Shown one piece after another: positions 19,587-28,277 of a stretch of 64,000 nucleotides of DNA. The stretch is from a virus, in IMG/VR virus record IMGVR_UViG_3300035661_000056, positions 1-64,000 of that record; one strand, 5' to 3'. The position numbers and the translations under genes were made by a program. The notes beneath the pieces were generated by a model. That model was given only the letters and a program-made list of their open reading frames with translations. It ran no database searches and was not told the origin of the DNA. Positions within the stretch are counted from its first letter, which is position 1, and each line of letters begins with the position of its first letter.

Positions 19587-19996
19587 TATATTTACTATTT
19601 TATAAAGCACCTGGTAATATATGGGATAAAATTATTAGACTAGTAACTAAGTCAAAATATTCACATGTTGAAATTGCCTTTGAAAAGATAGGGGATACGT
19701 ATAGGTGTTGGAGTTCCGCAACTCGTAATAATGTTGGAGTACGTATGGCTTGGCAAAATAACGCACAAGATATTTGGGATATTATAGAATTACCGAATAA
19801 TAATTGTAGTGAACAACTATTTTTACAGCAAAACGGTAAGGGGTATGATTATATAGGTCTATTAGGTACTATATTTAAAATACCTATTTTTAATAGTAAG
19901 GATAAGTGGTTTTGTTCCGAAATTATAGCTGAAGCCCTAGGTGTACCTAATAGTTATAAATGTACACCACAAGATTTATATAAAATGTATAGTTAG
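19583..19996 (+). CDS. Permuted NlpC/P60 (papain-like) amidase
   Basis: Starts with GTG at 19583 (GTGA overlap with the previous stop), giving about 137 residues. The order of active-site segments is that of the permuted, YiiX-like branch of NlpC/P60: SKYSHVEIAF with the His near residue 28, then WFCSEIIAEALGV with the Cys near residue 111. Such enzymes act on amide bonds in peptidoglycan or on lipids, and phage copies are often near tail or lysis genes. An upstream ATG in frame (19511) would lie inside the preceding gene, so I prefer the GTG. A terminator-like hairpin follows at 20031-20062. Confidence 0.78.
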   Translation: MIYLLFYKAPGNIWDKIIRLVTKSKYSHVEIAFEKIGDTYRCWSSATRNNVGVRMAWQNNAQDIWDIIELPNNNCSEQLFLQQNGKGYDYIGLLGTIFKIPIFNSKDKWFCSEIIAEALGVPNSYKCTPQDLYKMYS

Positions 19997-20021
19997 CTAC
20001 TTTAAGGCAGCTATTTTTAAT

Positions 20022-20050
20022 TTGACCCTAAACTGCTCATACGCTATAGT
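20022..20050 (+). promoter_or_regulatory. Promoter for the lysis genes
   Basis: TTGACC (20022-20027) and TATAGT (20045-20050), 17 bases apart, precede the spanin gene at 20106. The -10 box is inside the loop and right arm of the hairpin at 20031-20058, so termination and initiation share the same bases. Confidence 0.7.
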
Positions 20051-20062
20051 GAGCAGTTTTAC
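20031..20062 (+). terminator. Terminator overlapping the lysis promoter
   Basis: Arms AACTGCTCA (20031-20039) and TGAGCAGTT (20050-20058) are perfect nine-base complements, followed by TT. It follows the amidase-like gene by 34 bases. Confidence 0.65.
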
Positions 20063-20105
20063 AGAAGTAACACTATGTACATTAAAATATTGTTAAGGAA
20101 ACACC

Positions 20106-20477
20106 ATGTTAGTATTACTACTTAAGTATTGGAAATATATTATTGCAACTGTAACTTTACTAACTTCATTGTATGGTAGCTTTCTATATATTAAAGATAT
20201 GGGATATAAAGAAGCCGAGACTAAATATACTGAGATTATTGCTAATAATGAGCGAGCAATACAAGATAAATCCAAATCTATAGAAGTTATGTCAAATGTT
20301 TTAGTAGAGCAACAAAAACAAGCTAGTATTCAACTTAATGCTAGTATCAATAGTATAATGGCAGGACTAAAAGGCAAAACACTTACTGTTATAAAAAATG
20401 GTGAGTGTACCCCAAGTCAAACATTTTCAGATAGTTTTGTAACTATAAATAAACGTACGAATGAGAGTATTAAATGA
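20106..20477 (+). CDS. i-spanin (Rz-like inner membrane spanin)
   Basis: A 123-residue protein with one N-terminal membrane segment (YWKYIIATVTLLTSLYGSFLYI, residues 8-30) and a periplasmic helical part with heptads up to about residue 90. This is the plan of an inner membrane spanin, which with the outer membrane lipoprotein fuses the two membranes at lysis. The next gene overlaps its stop by four bases and encodes a lipoprotein, which supports the pairing. RBS AAGGAAA precedes the ATG. It is also the evidence that the host has an outer membrane. Confidence 0.85.
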   Translation: MLVLLLKYWKYIIATVTLLTSLYGSFLYIKDMGYKEAETKYTEIIANNERAIQDKSKSIEVMSNVLVEQQKQASIQLNASINSIMAGLKGKTLTVIKNGECTPSQTFSDSFVTINKRTNESIK

Positions 20478-20752
20478 TTAAACCACTAGTAGCTTTCCTT
20501 ATAGCTTTATCTATTCAAGGCTGCGCATTTTTAGATCACTCTAAAAATTCACCTGCAATTCCTCCAGGTGCTCCCGTTAATATTTCTGCCGAAGCATTAA
20601 CTACCTGTCCCTTATTAAAAGATTCGGTACTAGTGTCATCTTTTGAAGAGGCAATTATATTGTATGGTGATCTAGCAGAAACTTATGAGGTATGTGCTAA
20701 TAAGCAGAAAGCTAGTATTAAACTTATTAAAGAACTAGGTAATATTGAGTAA
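20474..20752 (+). CDS. o-spanin (Rz1-like outer membrane lipoprotein)
   Basis: A 92-residue protein with a signal peptide (MIKPLVAFLIALSIQGC) and a lipobox ending at Cys17, so the mature protein should be a lipoprotein. The mature part is short with prolines near its start (SPAIPPGAPV), as in Rz1 proteins. It starts inside the end of the i-spanin gene (ATGA overlap). Role: partner of the i-spanin in the last step of lysis. Confidence 0.85.
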   Translation: MIKPLVAFLIALSIQGCAFLDHSKNSPAIPPGAPVNISAEALTTCPLLKDSVLVSSFEEAIILYGDLAETYEVCANKQKASIKLIKELGNIE

Positions 20753-20779
20753 TAGTAGCTAATAGATATTACTACTAAT

Positions 20780-20802
20780 GCCTATATATTTTAGATATAG
20801 GC
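20780..20802. other. Intergenic hairpin before the holin gene
   Basis: Arms GCCTATAT (20780-20787) and ATATAGGC (20795-20802) are complementary with a seven-base loop. No T tract follows, so I do not call it a terminator. Confidence 0.4.
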
Positions 20803-20829
20803 GCCTTAAAATTATTATAAGGAAAATAT

Positions 20830-21039
20830 ATGACACTTGTAGAAGATGCAGAACAGAGCTGGAAATGGTTTAGTATGCAAGCAATGACTTTAGCTGCAGC
20901 TATTCAAGGAGCTTGGGTATTTATTCCCGAAGATATGAAATCAACAATACCACATAACTACGTTACAGGTGCTACAGTAGTACTTTTAGTAGCAGGTATA
21001 TTAGGTAGACTGGTGAAACAAAATGCAATTAAGTCCTAA
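20830..21039 (+). CDS. Holin, class II
   Basis: A 69-residue protein with two membrane segments (about residues 12-31 and 43-61) and the pattern AEQSWKWFSMQAM...AAIQGAWV...VLLVAGILGRLVKQ that is shared by small two-helix phage holins placed before endolysin genes. It forms the membrane lesion that sets lysis time. RBS ATAAGGA lies before the ATG. Its end overlaps the endolysin start by 17 bases. Confidence 0.8.
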   Translation: MTLVEDAEQSWKWFSMQAMTLAAAIQGAWVFIPEDMKSTIPHNYVTGATVVLLVAGILGRLVKQNAIKS

Positions 21040-21448
21040 TTTTACTTTAGAGGAATTTACTATTAGCCAAGTCGCCGCACGTTTAGGGTTAGATAATACT
21101 CCTAAAGGGGACGTACTTGAAAATATTAAATTTACTGCTAATGAGATGGAGAAAGTTAGGTCTTTACTATCTTATCCAATTATTATTAGTTCAGGATATA
21201 GAAGTCCGCAGGTTAATGCAGCTGTAAAAGGAGCTGCAAACAGTCAGCATTTAGAAGGTAGAGCAGCAGACTTTACTAGCCCTAAATTTGGTACTCCAAA
21301 ACAAATTATAGAGAAAATCTTATCTTCTAATATTCAGTACGATCAGGTAATCTATGAATTTAATACCTGGGTACATATTAGTTTCTCTCCAAAAAATCGT
21401 AAGCAAGCCCTAGTAATTGACTTAACAGGTACTAGAAATTTCGTGTAA
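21023..21448 (+). CDS. Endolysin, M15-family peptidase
   Basis: A 141-residue L-alanyl-D-glutamate or D,D-peptidase of the M15_3 type, which cuts peptidoglycan cross-link peptides. Zinc-binding residues are visible: SQHLEGRAADF (His and Asp near residues 74-82) and WVHISF near residue 116. YRSPQVNAAV before them is also typical. The start lies within the last codons of the holin gene. No signal peptide is seen, so release through the holin is expected. Confidence 0.93.
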   Translation: MQLSPNFTLEEFTISQVAARLGLDNTPKGDVLENIKFTANEMEKVRSLLSYPIIISSGYRSPQVNAAVKGAANSQHLEGRAADFTSPKFGTPKQIIEKILSSNIQYDQVIYEFNTWVHISFSPKNRKQALVIDLTGTRNFV

Positions 21449-21462
21449 CTATAGGATAAGTA

Positions 21463-22197
21463 ATGGCACGTAACTCAGGTAAAACTCGACGTAATTTTCC
21501 CATGAAAAAAGACTCTAAAAAAGTTATTACTCAGGTAGAAAAATCAATCGCTAGACGTAATGATGATTATAATAAGGAGTTTAAAGAGGTAGAACCCCTT
21601 AATTTTATTCAAGGAGAATATCTCGAAGCAATTAAATATAATGATATTATATTTGGTATAGGAAGTGCAGGTACAGGTAAAACATATATTGCAGCAAACT
21701 ATGCTGCAAGTGAGTTATTTCATAGACGAGTTAATAAAATTATCCTAACTCGCCCTAATATAGAAACTGGTAGAGGCCTAGGGTTTCTACCAGGTACTCT
21801 AGAAGAGAAGTACGCTCCGTATCTTGCACCATTTGATACTATTTTTACTAAAGCATTAGGCAGAGGATTTTACGAATATGCTCTAAAAAATAAAGATATA
21901 GAACCTATTCCTTTAGGGTTTTTACGTGGCACTACGTTTGATGATTGTATTGTTTTAATTGATGAATGCCAACAAATGACATCAGAAGAATTTAAAATGA
22001 TGTTATCTCGTATAGGTAGAAACTGTAAGATGATTTTTAGTGGAGATGCTGAGCAAAGTGATATTCAAAACTCGGGTCTTGAAGATGCAATTAATAGGTT
22101 AGAAGGTATTGAGGGAATCTCTGTGATTGAATTTCTAGATCAAGACATTGTACGAAGTAAGATGTGCAAAGCTATTATTATGGCTTATCGTAAATAA
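21463..22197 (+). CDS. phoH: PhoH-like ATPase
   Basis: A 244-residue P-loop ATPase of the PhoH family, probably acting on RNA. Walker A GSAGTGKTY is at about residue 68, the Walker B LIDECQQM at about 167, and the RPNIETGRGLGFLPG motif of the family at about 97-111. The N-terminus is basic (KTRRNFPMKKDSKK). RBS AGGATAAG before ATG. Last gene of the rightward late block; it ends four bases before a strong shared terminator. Confidence 0.93.
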   Translation: MARNSGKTRRNFPMKKDSKKVITQVEKSIARRNDDYNKEFKEVEPLNFIQGEYLEAIKYNDIIFGIGSAGTGKTYIAANYAASELFHRRVNKIILTRPNIETGRGLGFLPGTLEEKYAPYLAPFDTIFTKALGRGFYEYALKNKDIEPIPLGFLRGTTFDDCIVLIDECQQMTSEEFKMMLSRIGRNCKMIFSGDAEQSDIQNSGLEDAINRLEGIEGISVIEFLDQDIVRSKMCKAIIMAYRK

Positions 22198-22200
22198 ATA

Positions 22201-22236
22201 AAAGCCCCTAAGCTGTTGAAGCTTAGGGGCTTTTTT
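22201..22236. terminator. Bidirectional terminator between converging operons
   Basis: Arms AAGCCCCTAAGC (22202-22213) and GCTTAGGGGCTT (22221-22232) with A and T tracts at both ends. It lies between phoH (+) and the ribonucleotide reductase gene (-), both of which end within 15 bases. Confidence 0.92.
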
Positions 22237-22237
22237 A

Positions 22238-24717
22238 TTAAAATTTAATTTCGCAACTTCCACCAGCACAAGCTAATTCGGCCGCTAGATCAACACTACT
22301 TCCATCTTTTTCAAATACTTTACTAATATCAATATTTGCTAACATTGGTAGCATTGATTCATACTGTTCTTTAGTAATATCTTCAAAAGGTAACTGTGGG
22401 TACGCTTCAGCGCCAAAGAATGGCAGTACAGAAATACCATTATAGTATTCTCTATTTTCCCACATCCAAATAGCTAACTGCCTCCACTCATCTGGTTTAA
22501 CACTAATAGTACAACTTACGTTATGTCGATTAGTACCACTAATATGCCCTTTAGCTACCCATTTAATAGATACGTTCTTAACCCGTTCTAGCAAACTCAT
22601 CATGGATTCGTCACGAGTTACAGCACCTTCGGGAGCTTTTTGAGGGAAACTAAGAACGACTTGGTTAGTTTTAGTAACATCCTGCTCTACTAGGCCAGGA
22701 GCAGCTTTCATCATGTATTGTGCTAGGGCTTCATCCTTACCTGCTCGCATCCTACGAATATAGTACGGAGCGTGCCAAGCATGAATACCACTAGAAGTAC
22801 CAAGAACCAGGCTAGTAGTCCCAGCAGGTTTAACACAAGTACTACGGGCTGCAGGGTTAATACCCAATTTTTTAGAGATTTCAGCATTAGTATCTACCAC
22901 ACATTGTGCGGCCCATTCCATATCCAATTTTTCCACTGTACCACTAGCAATACCTGTCATAGAAACTCCAAGCAATGATTCCTTTTCACAAGTTACACGC
23001 CATTTAGGGTTTAGGTAATGAAAGTCCGTATAGCCTGCTTGTAGCGTACCAATAAAGGCTGCCGCACTAGCTGCTTCATTGAACTCCCGCTGTGTACTAA
23101 TTGCACCAGCATTAATCTCTGTAAGGTTACAAGTCTGATAAGGACGTAGGGCAATCTCACAGTTATGCACTACAATACCATTTGCTGCGAATGCATGTGC
23201 GTCTTCAATAGTAGCATCATATACTGCCTCAGTGCCAAATAATTTAATTGAGGTAACCTTAGTATACTCAGAGTCATTGTTAGCTTTACGTTTTCTATTT
23301 TGTTCTACATACTCAAAGGCTTTTTGTTTTTGAGGGTCATTAAACCCGATAGTATTGCCAAAAATAGAGAAACTATAATTACTAATAACTAACTCGTGAA
23401 CCTCCTTACAATAGTACTCTTTTTTACCCCCATGCCCATCCGGCATCATTCTATACCCTGCCTTATTTCGTCCTGTATAAATTTTAGACGTAATACCAAA
23501 AGTAAGTAGAAGTTGCTGTACAAGTTCTAGCTTAGCTAAGTCAGCCTGTGTTAGTCTAATACTAACACCTTTAATTAGGTTTCCCTGCACACTACCATCT
23601 GCGTCAAAAAACCCAGATAGTACCCCTGCAATAAATTCTTTCCCTCTACTAAGTACTGAGGATTTAATATTTTTAGTACCTTCCTCAATATAGAGAGAGC
23701 AGAATTTAGTTAGGTTAACTGAGGATACTGTTATTGATTTATTAGTAGTATTCTCTTTATTAACAGTAATAGCGCTATTTAGGGAAGTATTAATAATATC
23801 TACGGCCCTTTTAGCCATAATTTTTTTATCTTTCCCCCAGAATCTCAGGTAACTAGGGTACTTACTAGGGTTATGTCCCCCGTCCCCTATTACTTCACCT
23901 AATAGCCATCCAAGATTGAAATCGGTACCAGAATACGTGGATACATTGCCAGTTGAAATTTTCACATATTCCCCAATATTTAGGTCTAATAGTTCTACCC
24001 ATCCCCTATCTTTGGTAAGAATTTTGTGGTCTCCAGTAGCCCTTATACTAGCTCCCATACCTGTTTCTAAAGTATACGTAATTTTATCTCCTGTGTACCA
24101 GAAACCTTTCTTACTTTCGTAATACTTTCCATGTAATTCTGCTATAAATGGTGTATTAATTAATTCACCGATACATCTTAGCCCTGAAGATGTTTGGATA
24201 AGAGTACTTGCAGGAAGACAGCAAGGATTAGTACCCCAATCTTTATTATTAGTCCAGTAAATACCCGGTTCCCCACATCCAGAATCTTCAATACGTTCCA
24301 TTAATTCATAGAACTCTAGTTCCGATACTGCACCGCGTAGTAGTACCGCACTATTGTTTGCTCTAGCACGAGCAGGATTACTTTCCCACCATTTACCGCT
24401 CTTACACTCTAGCATTGCCTTATCATCTAAATCAAACAAGGCAATCATAGCAGCTCGGCGAATTCCACCCGCTAGAACAGCATCGGCAATGATACACGCC
24501 ATATCATGTACTTCAATAGGCTCTAATTTACGTCCTACAGCATTACGAAGTAAATCTATTAACTGATTGATACAAATACGAAGGGGTTCAGGTCCCGGTG
24601 CCTGCCCTCCTGTAGTAATTAATTCTGCACCTTTTTCACGTATATCACGGTAGTCAAATATAGGTAATGTACCTGCATTGAAAAAAGCCTTACATACAAC
24701 TTTAACAGCGTCACTCC
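22238..24717 (-). CDS. Ribonucleotide reductase, class II-like, exon 2 (contains intein)
   Basis: Exon 2 runs from 24717 to the stop at 22238. Joined to exon 1 (25650-26085) it gives 2916 bases, exactly 972 codons; without the intein the enzyme would be about 618 residues. It reduces ribonucleotides to deoxyribonucleotides. The class II (B12-dependent, monomeric) assignment rests on the finger-loop pattern NPC.EI..........CNL, with 11 residues between the two Cys as in the Lactobacillus enzyme (C408, C419), on PAGTTS and PYYIRR segments, and on a C-terminal CAGGSC matching the shuttle pair spacing. The open frame starting at 24502 is only part of the exon; codons up to 24717 (DAVKVV, KAFFNAG, TTGGQAPGPEPL) continue the family sequence. 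RNR supplies dNTPs with dUTPase, ThyX and glutaredoxin. Confidence 0.88.
23162..24220 (-). mobile_element. Intein with LAGLIDADG homing endonuclease inside RNR
   Basis: A 353-residue in-frame insertion. It starts with Cys1 (CLPASTLIQT), has a block B-like ATGDHKIL with the Thr/His pair, two LAGLIDADG helices (LGWLLGEVIGDGG and FIAGVLSGFFDADGS), and ends AANGIVVHN followed by Cys+1 (CEIALRP). Removing it restores NPC-CEIALRP. The insertion lies directly after the Cys aligned with the thiyl-radical Cys, the most conserved site of the enzyme. All splice residues look intact, so it should be active. Confidence 0.93.
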
Positions 24718-25649
24718 CTATGACGCATACCTACTATTTATAGTAGGATTAGATCATATCTTCATCTAACTTCCACACAAAGCCACCAGCTGTTTTCTGA
24801 CGCCCTGTTATGGCTGCACTAATTCTTTTATAGCAAATACCTGTTGTTTTAGATGCTTCTCTAGCAGAGACAAACTCTGCTATAATAATACCATCTTTAT
24901 CTAACTGTATAGTCTTTTTAGGGGTACCTTTTGGCTTATCATACGCCTTATTAGGTACATCATTGTAGGACCATAGAAACCCCCCACGGCTATTATTACC
25001 TACTTTATTTGGGTTTCTACATACTTCTCCAATTGCGGCATCATTAATACCTGTAATAAGCATAGCCTGATTCGCATTTGGAAATTTTGCTATAAATTCT
25101 CCCAGTAAACTGAATTGGTAAACTGGTGTAGTTACTACTACAGGAGTATTACGCGCCCTATCTTCTGAGTTTGTTAAATCACAACCCTCGTCTTTATAGA
25201 ACTGTATCATATCAGTTTCGAAGTCATTAGCCTCTTTAGCTGACATTACATCTTCCCATAGTATTTCCATTATAGGTTTAGCATTCTTACGAAGAAGTTG
25301 AATAATCCATCTTTCTTTATGGGTTTTATTATTCTTTTTTGCTTCGTATATATGATTTCTATACCTATTATCTGGGTCTACTGTTTGCCCAATATAACGT
25401 ATTTTTAACGTAAATGGGTCTTTAAGTGCATAAAAATAGATGCGCACCGTTTCGAGGGAATTACTTCCGTCTACGTCATTACTGACTGATCGTTGAACTT
25501 TCATGAATTTTCTTATCATGCTTAGCTGCTGATTGCCCAATCCTAAATCTTTTCAAACATTCACGTCTCCCTTAGACAGGGTTCGTTGTAGTGCTCTAGG
25601 CTATAAGGGGTTCCCAGCAATTAGATGCGTTTTAGTTGAGCAGAGGTTT
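24718..25649 (-). mobile_element. Group I intron in the RNR gene
   Basis: 932 bases between exon 1 and exon 2. Core elements are visible on the minus strand: P (AATTGCTGGGAA, 25611-25622), Q (AATCAGCAGC, within 25520-25535), R (GTTCAACGATCAG, 25484-25498) and S (AAGATATGATC, 24752-24763). R and S pair as GATCA with TGATC (P7). The 5' exon end GTTGGGT pairs with GCTCAAC in the intron with U-G at the splice site, and the intron ends in G at 24718. The join gives an in-frame DSIVG-W-SDAV. A hairpin at 24730-24747 fits P9. Confidence 0.88.
24749..25540 (-). CDS. GIY-YIG homing endonuclease of the RNR intron
   Basis: A 263-residue protein. The nuclease domain spans about residues 30-115: IYFYALKDP (GIY variant), IRYIGQT (YIG), NRYRNH with the catalytic Arg, and a Glu downstream (DFETDMI). 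Residues 135-262 carry NUMOD-type DNA-binding repeats (VYQFSLLGEFIAKFPNANQA and TIQLDKDGIIIAEFVSAREAS). It cuts intronless alleles to spread the intron. The stop overlaps the S element of the intron, as in other phage introns with ORFs in the P8 region. The listed ATG overlaps the Q element; a start at 25519 or 25504 is also possible. Confidence 0.9.
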   Translation of the reverse strand: MGNQQLSMIRKFMKVQRSVSNDVDGSNSLETVRIYFYALKDPFTLKIRYIGQTVDPDNRYRNHIYEAKKNNKTHKERWIIQLLRKNAKPIMEILWEDVMSAKEANDFETDMIQFYKDEGCDLTNSEDRARNTPVVVTTPVYQFSLLGEFIAKFPNANQAMLITGINDAAIGEVCRNPNKVGNNSRGGFLWSYNDVPNKAYDKPKGTPKKTIQLDKDGIIIAEFVSAREASKTTGICYKRISAAITGRQKTAGGFVWKLDEDMI

Positions 25650-26085
25650 ACCCAACAATAGAGTCTTGAACCTGATATTTATATTCTTCATCTGATTCAG
25701 GTGTTTTAATTTTTGGTAGTTTATCTGTATGGCAACGTTGAACTGAGTAGCCCATGCCAGTTCCGCCTAATAGAAGAAACATTAGTTCACTAAAAAACTT
25801 AGTACTTTCGGCGGGTGCATATGCACAGTTAAAAATTCTATTTTCTGCCATAAGAATTGGTCTACCCCCGAATTGGAGTGACCTCATACTAGGGAGAACT
25901 TTTTTAGGGAATACAAATTTCCTATAAACCGAGTCAATTTCTGATTGCATCCAAGGATATTTTTCCTTGTGCATGTTCATATTGCGAGTAACTATTTCGT
26001 TCCAATTTTCACGACGATTTTTATCTTTTGCGAAACGCGCATATTTATTAAATACTGTAATATCTGCTAGTGCTTGTTTATCCAT
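25650..26085 (-). CDS. Ribonucleotide reductase, exon 1
   Basis: N-terminal 145 codons of the reductase, ending within the codon for Trp after DSIVG. The exon holds the FNCAYAP segment, whose Cys is the expected partner of the redox pair, and the FLLLGGTGMGYSVQ glycine-rich segment typical of the family. Read through, the frame meets a stop (TAA, 25648-25650) created by the intron, so splicing is needed for the enzyme. RBS AAGGAAAA lies before ATG. The start overlaps the small upstream gene by eight bases. Confidence 0.88.
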
Positions 26086-26257
26086 TTTTTCCTTCTTTAA
26101 TTACTCTACGTCCAACCGCTATAATAAGTTGGTTTTTAATAATTTCTAGGGCTTCTTTAACTGCATGAACGCTATCTAAATGTTCACACATAGGGACTAG
26201 AAGTCTATCTAAATCTTTAATAGCAGCAGCTACTTTTATTTCAGATTCTGTCATCAT
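26078..26257 (-). CDS. Small helical protein upstream of RNR
   Basis: A 59-residue protein (MMTESEIKVAAAIKDLDRLL...), with an AAGGA site six bases before the ATG at 26257, and overlapping the start of RNR by eight bases. It is predicted helical with an amphipathic first half and a basic end (VGRRVIKEGKNG). It is part of the dut-RNR operon by position; the family is unknown to me. Too short for a usual size cut-off, which is why it is easily missed. Confidence 0.7.
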   Translation of the reverse strand: MMTESEIKVAAAIKDLDRLLVPMCEHLDSVHAVKEALEIIKNQLIIAVGRRVIKEGKNG

Positions 26258-26338
26258 GCTAAGTCCTTATTTTCTCTTTGTCCAATACGTATCATTAAAA
26301 TTCTAGTATAATCGAAACTAGCTTAATTTTATTTATAC

Positions 26339-26806
26339 TTATGCACCAGTACTACCAAACCCACCAGTACCTCGTTTAGTGTCTAACCAAGTATCTCCAT
26401 CATGTAGTACAAATTCTGGTAGCATAATAGGAGTAATAACTAACTGTGCTATTTTAGTAGTGTAAGCCTTAATTTCATAAGGATCATCACCTTCATTAAC
26501 TAATATTAGCTTAATATTACCTCGATAATCTGAATCAATAACCCCAACACTGTTTGATAAAGACACCCTTAATTTGCCTTGACTTGAGCGGCTATATACC
26601 AATCCTACAAATCCTACGGGTATTTTTATAGATACTCCTGTATCTACCATATCTATGCAGTTTGGGTAGATTATTAAAGATTTAATTGATACAAGGTCAG
26701 CTCCTGCGTCATTTGGGTGCCCCCGTAAGGGGATGCACCTAGGGTCATCTAGCTTAATTTCTACTTTTGGTTTAGTTTCTAGTTTTGCTTGCATATACTT
26801 GGGCAT
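26339..26806 (-). CDS. dut: dUTPase
   Basis: A 155-residue dUTP nucleotidohydrolase, making dUMP for thymidylate synthesis and keeping uracil out of DNA. The five family motifs are in order: NDAGADL (near 32), SRSSQGK (near 72), VGVIDSDYRG (near 88), a hydrophobic strand around KIAQLVI, and the C-terminal P-loop-like RGTGGFGSTG. The length fits the trimeric family. It is cotranscribed with the flap endonuclease four bases upstream. Confidence 0.96.
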   Translation of the reverse strand: MPKYMQAKLETKPKVEIKLDDPRCIPLRGHPNDAGADLVSIKSLIIYPNCIDMVDTGVSIKIPVGFVGLVYSRSSQGKLRVSLSNSVGVIDSDYRGNIKLILVNEGDDPYEIKAYTTKIAQLVITPIMLPEFVLHDGDTWLDTKRGTGGFGSTGA

Positions 26807-26810
26807 CCTT

Positions 26811-27659
26811 TTATTTTAGATAATTGTCTAGTATTAAGTCTAATTTTTTACAGTTTTCTTCTCCAATAGCATCAATACAGTAAGTAATTAAGTCCATTAA
26901 TTGATAGTTACGGATTAACGCCTCCGCTCCAAACTTATTAAGCGAGTCGATATACTTGTATTTGCTGAAAATAGGCAATGAAGCGATGATATCATATGTA
27001 CTGCCATACTCCTGCACAAGCTGTAAAGCCCTTTTAGGTCCAATCCCAGGAACCCCAGGGACATTATCTCCTGAATCGCCCATGAGACACTTAATACTAA
27101 TATACTCATCTCTACTAAATTCATAGTGTTCTTTCCAGTTATCTACAGTAAATTCCTTCCTTGTAACATAGGAGAACTGACTTACGCCTTCATCTACTAA
27201 AAGATTCCAGTCACGGTCTGATGAAACTAACCAGATATTACTGATTCCGTAGTTTTTTCGGTTTCTAACAATATACGCTGCAATGTCATCTGCCTCAACT
27301 CCCGGAAAGCGAGCAACTGGATAAACTGCATCAGTTTCATATTTTTGTAGTATTCGTTGCATTTCAGCAAAGAACTCTTCAAACTTTGCCGCTTCCTCAA
27401 CTGTCTGATTTTCATACTTTTCCTTTCGGTTTGCTTTGTACTCAGGGTAAATAGCTTTACGATAGTTAGAAGAACCCATATCTCCTGCAATTATTAATTT
27501 ACCGCACTTATAAGACTTTTTAAGGCTTAGTACTGTGCGTGTATAATCTTCGCAGAAGTTTCCCGCCCCTGCATGAAGGTACCTGAATCCAAGGTTTAAA
27601 CTATCTAAGATCATTAGGTTATTGTCTGTAGTATCGTTAATTTCTTTAAATGGTTTCAT
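26811..27659 (-). CDS. 5'-3' exonuclease / flap endonuclease (T5 D15-like)
   Basis: A 282-residue FEN family nuclease that removes RNA primers and flaps and degrades DNA from 5' ends. Metal-binding acids are visible in LMILDSLN (near 17), GDMGSSNYRK (near 59), GVEADDIAAYI (near 125) and SSDRDWNLL (near 147), then GDSGDNVPGVPGIGPKRA, the helix-hairpin-helix. The start ATG overlaps the stop of the resolvase gene by four bases. Place and family match T5 D15. Confidence 0.93.
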   Translation of the reverse strand: MKPFKEINDTTDNNLMILDSLNLGFRYLHAGAGNFCEDYTRTVLSLKKSYKCGKLIIAGDMGSSNYRKAIYPEYKANRKEKYENQTVEEAAKFEEFFAEMQRILQKYETDAVYPVARFPGVEADDIAAYIVRNRKNYGISNIWLVSSDRDWNLLVDEGVSQFSYVTRKEFTVDNWKEHYEFSRDEYISIKCLMGDSGDNVPGVPGIGPKRALQLVQEYGSTYDIIASLPIFSKYKYIDSLNKFGAEALIRNYQLMDLITYCIDAIGEENCKKLDLILDNYLK

Positions 27660-28102
27660 ATAAATTTAGGTTTTTCTTTTGTTACGAAATCTTCTAGTAG
27701 GGATACATTCATATTAACTTTATCTCTACTAATCCAGATATACGATACTTCAGTAGGTAGTTCTTGATAAGCACAGAAGATTTTTGATCGGTCATGTTTA
27801 AATATAAGTAAGGGTATTTTATTAACTTGCTTACTTTGCCTAACTGTTTGCTCCCACCACTCAAATAACTGAGGATTTTTATCAGTTAAAATCTTGCTAG
27901 TAAGGTGGTCGTCTTTATAATGTTTTACTTCTATGCAGTAATTATTATGAACTCCTACTACGTATAAATCCCCTTTTAATCCATGTTTAGGGTCTAGCGC
28001 TCCAGAGCTAGGGATTCGCTCAAACTGAAGTCCCGTAAGTAATCTTAATTTATCTCTAATCTGAGTCTCTGCTCTAGCACCTTTTTCGTTACTAGTTACC
28101 AA
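27656..28102 (-). CDS. Holliday junction resolvase-like PD-(D/E)XK nuclease
   Basis: About 148 residues with the nuclease core GLKGDLYVV then YCIEVKHYK, the D...ExK motif of Hjc-like enzymes, preceded by KGARAETQIRDKLR with the usual N-terminal Glu. It should cut branched DNA in recombination-dependent replication, next to SbcCD and FEN. No ATG is available: TTG at 28102 has an AAAGG site seven bases upstream and overlaps the stop of the preceding small gene, so I prefer it to the TTG at 28117, which has none. Confidence 0.8.
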   Translation of the reverse strand: MVTSNEKGARAETQIRDKLRLLTGLQFERIPSSGALDPKHGLKGDLYVVGVHNNYCIEVKHYKDDHLTSKILTDKNPQLFEWWEQTVRQSKQVNKIPLLIFKHDRSKIFCAYQELPTEVSYIWISRDKVNMNVSLLEDFVTKEKPKFI

Positions 28103-28103
28103 T

Positions 28104-28277
28104 TTATAGCCTTTCAAAATTCATTTCAAACATTTCAATAGGTAACTTAAAGCTACTATCTATACTACTTCTATAAAATACTACAGTTTTAATGCCATCA
28201 ATATGCTCAATACTAGTAATATATACTATATCAGTTTTATTATATTTATTTCTATATTTATAGTTTACTTGAATCAT
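28104..28277 (-). CDS. Small protein between SbcC and resolvase
   Basis: A 57-residue protein (MIQVNYKYRNKYNKTD...). It begins with an ATGA overlap with the SbcC stop and its stop overlaps the start region of the resolvase gene, so it is tightly packed in the recombination operon. It is beta-rich and basic at the N-terminus. I do not recognise it. It is below common gene-finding size cut-offs but the overlaps on both sides support it. Confidence 0.72.
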   Translation of the reverse strand: MIQVNYKYRNKYNKTDIVYITSIEHIDGIKTVVFYRSSIDSSFKLPIEMFEMNFERL

